DNA of 5,096 nucleotides from Oscillospiraceae bacterium (GTDB lineage Bacteria > Bacillota_A > Clostridia > Monoglobales > WRBX01): assembly GCA_009784335.1 (NCBI GenBank), contig WRBX01000062.1:1-5096 (forward strand). Reading direction: 5' to 3'. The translations under genes were made by a program, and so were the position numbers. The notes beneath the pieces are model-generated. The model made no database searches, had not been told where the DNA came from, and worked only from the letters and a program-made list of their open reading frames with translations. Numbering within the stretch: position 1 is the stretch's first letter; every line of letters starts with the position of its first letter. Positions 4,347 through 5,096 of the stretch are shown here, one piece after another.

Positions 4347-5096
4347 AGGTTTATCATTTCTCTCACCTTATCATAGTCTTTCTGCGAAATAGATACCAAC
4401 ATTCTTGTCCCCCCCGCCTCATATTCCTCCTCCTGCACAGCCGCCACCTCATGCAGCTTGGCCACCGCCGCGCCCTTATCATACGGCACGCAAATCTCCA
4501 CAATCAGCCGCTTCTCAGGCAACGCATTCTCGATTGCCTCGAGCAATATATCGAGCCCTTGTCCTTCTTTTGCTGATATGAATACTTCCCCACCATTTGT
4601 AGGGGCGATGGTCCCCATCGCCCGCGGGCGACCGAGGACGGTCGCCCCTACAGGCTCGCCCTCCACCTTGTCGATTTTATTGTAGACTTTGATCACCGGC
4701 TTGCCCGCCTTATTCAGCTTTTCCAACAATCTCTCTACAATCTCTTCCTCTATTTCCCGCTCCTCGCTCGAATAATCCACCACATGCAGCAGCACATCGC
4801 AAATCATGCTCTCTTCGAGCGTAGACGAAAATGCGCGAATTAAATGATGCGGCAATTTGCGCACAAACCCCACAGTATCAACAAAAACCACCTCGGCACC
4901 GCTGGGCATTTCTCGCTTTCTCGCAGTGGGATCCAGCGTGGCAAAAAGCATATCCTCAGCGAAAACTTCCGCTCCCGTCAGCGCATTCATAATGGTCGAT
5001 TTGCCGGCATTGGTGTAGCCAAGCAGCGCCACAGATTGCACGCCGCTCTTCTTTCTATCCTTGCGCTGTGTTTCGCGCTGCTTTTCAATATCCTTC
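4337..5096 (-). CDS. hflX: GTPase HflX, N-terminal part beyond the window
   Basis: HflX binds the 50S subunit and splits or rescues stalled ribosomes, notably under stress (family knowledge). The frame is open to the right edge, giving 252 complete residues; the N-terminal HflX domain is outside. The first 18 residues (RETQRKDRKKSG region) are the usual basic linker before the G domain, so the GTG at 5041 is internal, not the start. Intact GTPase motifs: G1 GYTNAGKST (26-34), G2 region ATLDPT (52-57), G3 DTVGF (73-77), G4 NKID (139-142; 4670-4681) and G5 SAK (174-176; 4568-4576). The C-terminal domain VPYDKGAAVAKLHE is HflX-like. Between G4 and G5, residues 148-166 are encoded by a palindromic repeat (4598-4652), an in-frame insertion. 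The stop codon lies inside a heptamer array. It is followed by a strong terminator. Confidence 0.95.
   Translation of the reverse strand, partial: KDIEKQRETQRKDRKKSGVQSVALLGYTNAGKSTIMNALTGAEVFAEDMLFATLDPTARKREMPSGAEVVFVDTVGFVRKLPHHLIRAFSSTLEESMICDVLLHVVDYSSEEREIEEEIVERLLEKLNKAGKPVIKVYNKIDKVEGEPVGATVLGRPRAMGTIAPTNGGEVFISAKEGQGLDILLEAIENALPEKRLIVEICVPYDKGAAVAKLHEVAAVQEEEYEAGGTRMLVSISQKDYDKVREMINLKE
4598..4652. repeat. 55-bp double-hairpin palindromic element inserted in frame in hflX
   Basis: The 11-bp ends are perfect inverted repeats, TGTAGGGGCGA (4598-4608) and TCGCCCCTACA (4642-4652). Each half is itself a perfect hairpin with a 9-bp stem: 4603-4611 with 4615-4623 (loop TCC), and 4626-4634 with 4639-4647 (loop AGGA). 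The two halves are related inverted copies. It is far more GC-rich than the surrounding gene. The translated residues (PVGATVLGRPRAMGTIAPT) have no resemblance to HflX and sit in the loop between G4 and G5. The form recalls REP-like or MITE-like palindromes, which are usually intergenic. Confidence 0.87.

Overview
This window looks like chromosomal DNA from a moderate-GC Gram-positive bacterium, most likely an anaerobic member of the Bacillota (Clostridia-like). The reasons are strong purine-rich ribosome binding sites (GGAGG, GGGGAG, AAGGGGA), two near-consensus sigma-A promoters with 17-bp spacers, a classical intrinsic terminator, and a PbpA-type penicillin-binding protein. The phylum is inferred from these features and from protein style; no genus can be named.

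All six genes are on the minus strand, so they read from right to left. At the right edge is the 3' part of hflX, a ribosome-associated GTPase, ending in a strong Rho-independent terminator (4271-4300). A clear promoter (4193-4221) then starts a tight operon: a small basic membrane protein with a cysteine cluster (3767-4171), an ABC ATPase (3033-3755) and an ABC-2 permease (2005-3036, overlapping the ATPase by 4 nt). The last two form one exporter, and the small protein is probably an accessory. After a 111-nt gap with a large inverted repeat comes pbpA (505-1893), a class B transpeptidase for peptidoglycan cross-linking, which may be reached by readthrough from the exporter operon because no good promoter of its own is visible. 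After an AT-rich gap of about 210 nt a second clear promoter (315-343) drives a HEPN-domain gene (1-295) cut by the left edge. That gene could be half of a toxin-antitoxin pair, but the partner would lie outside the window.

The most unusual content is repetitive DNA. Three of the gaps carry 7-bp-periodic tandem repeats that sit against, or overlap, the stop codon of the gene upstream (hflX, permease, pbpA). Two of them form inverted arrays around a hairpin or palindromic core. A fourth heptamer array lies inside pbpA and is translated. A different, GC-rich 55-bp double-hairpin palindrome is inserted in frame inside hflX, between the G4 and G5 GTPase motifs. Together they suggest a genome heavily colonised by small palindromic and heptameric repeats, some of which have become protein-coding. 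I see no complete new defence or biosynthetic system, no transposase, no tRNA or rRNA and no CRISPR array.
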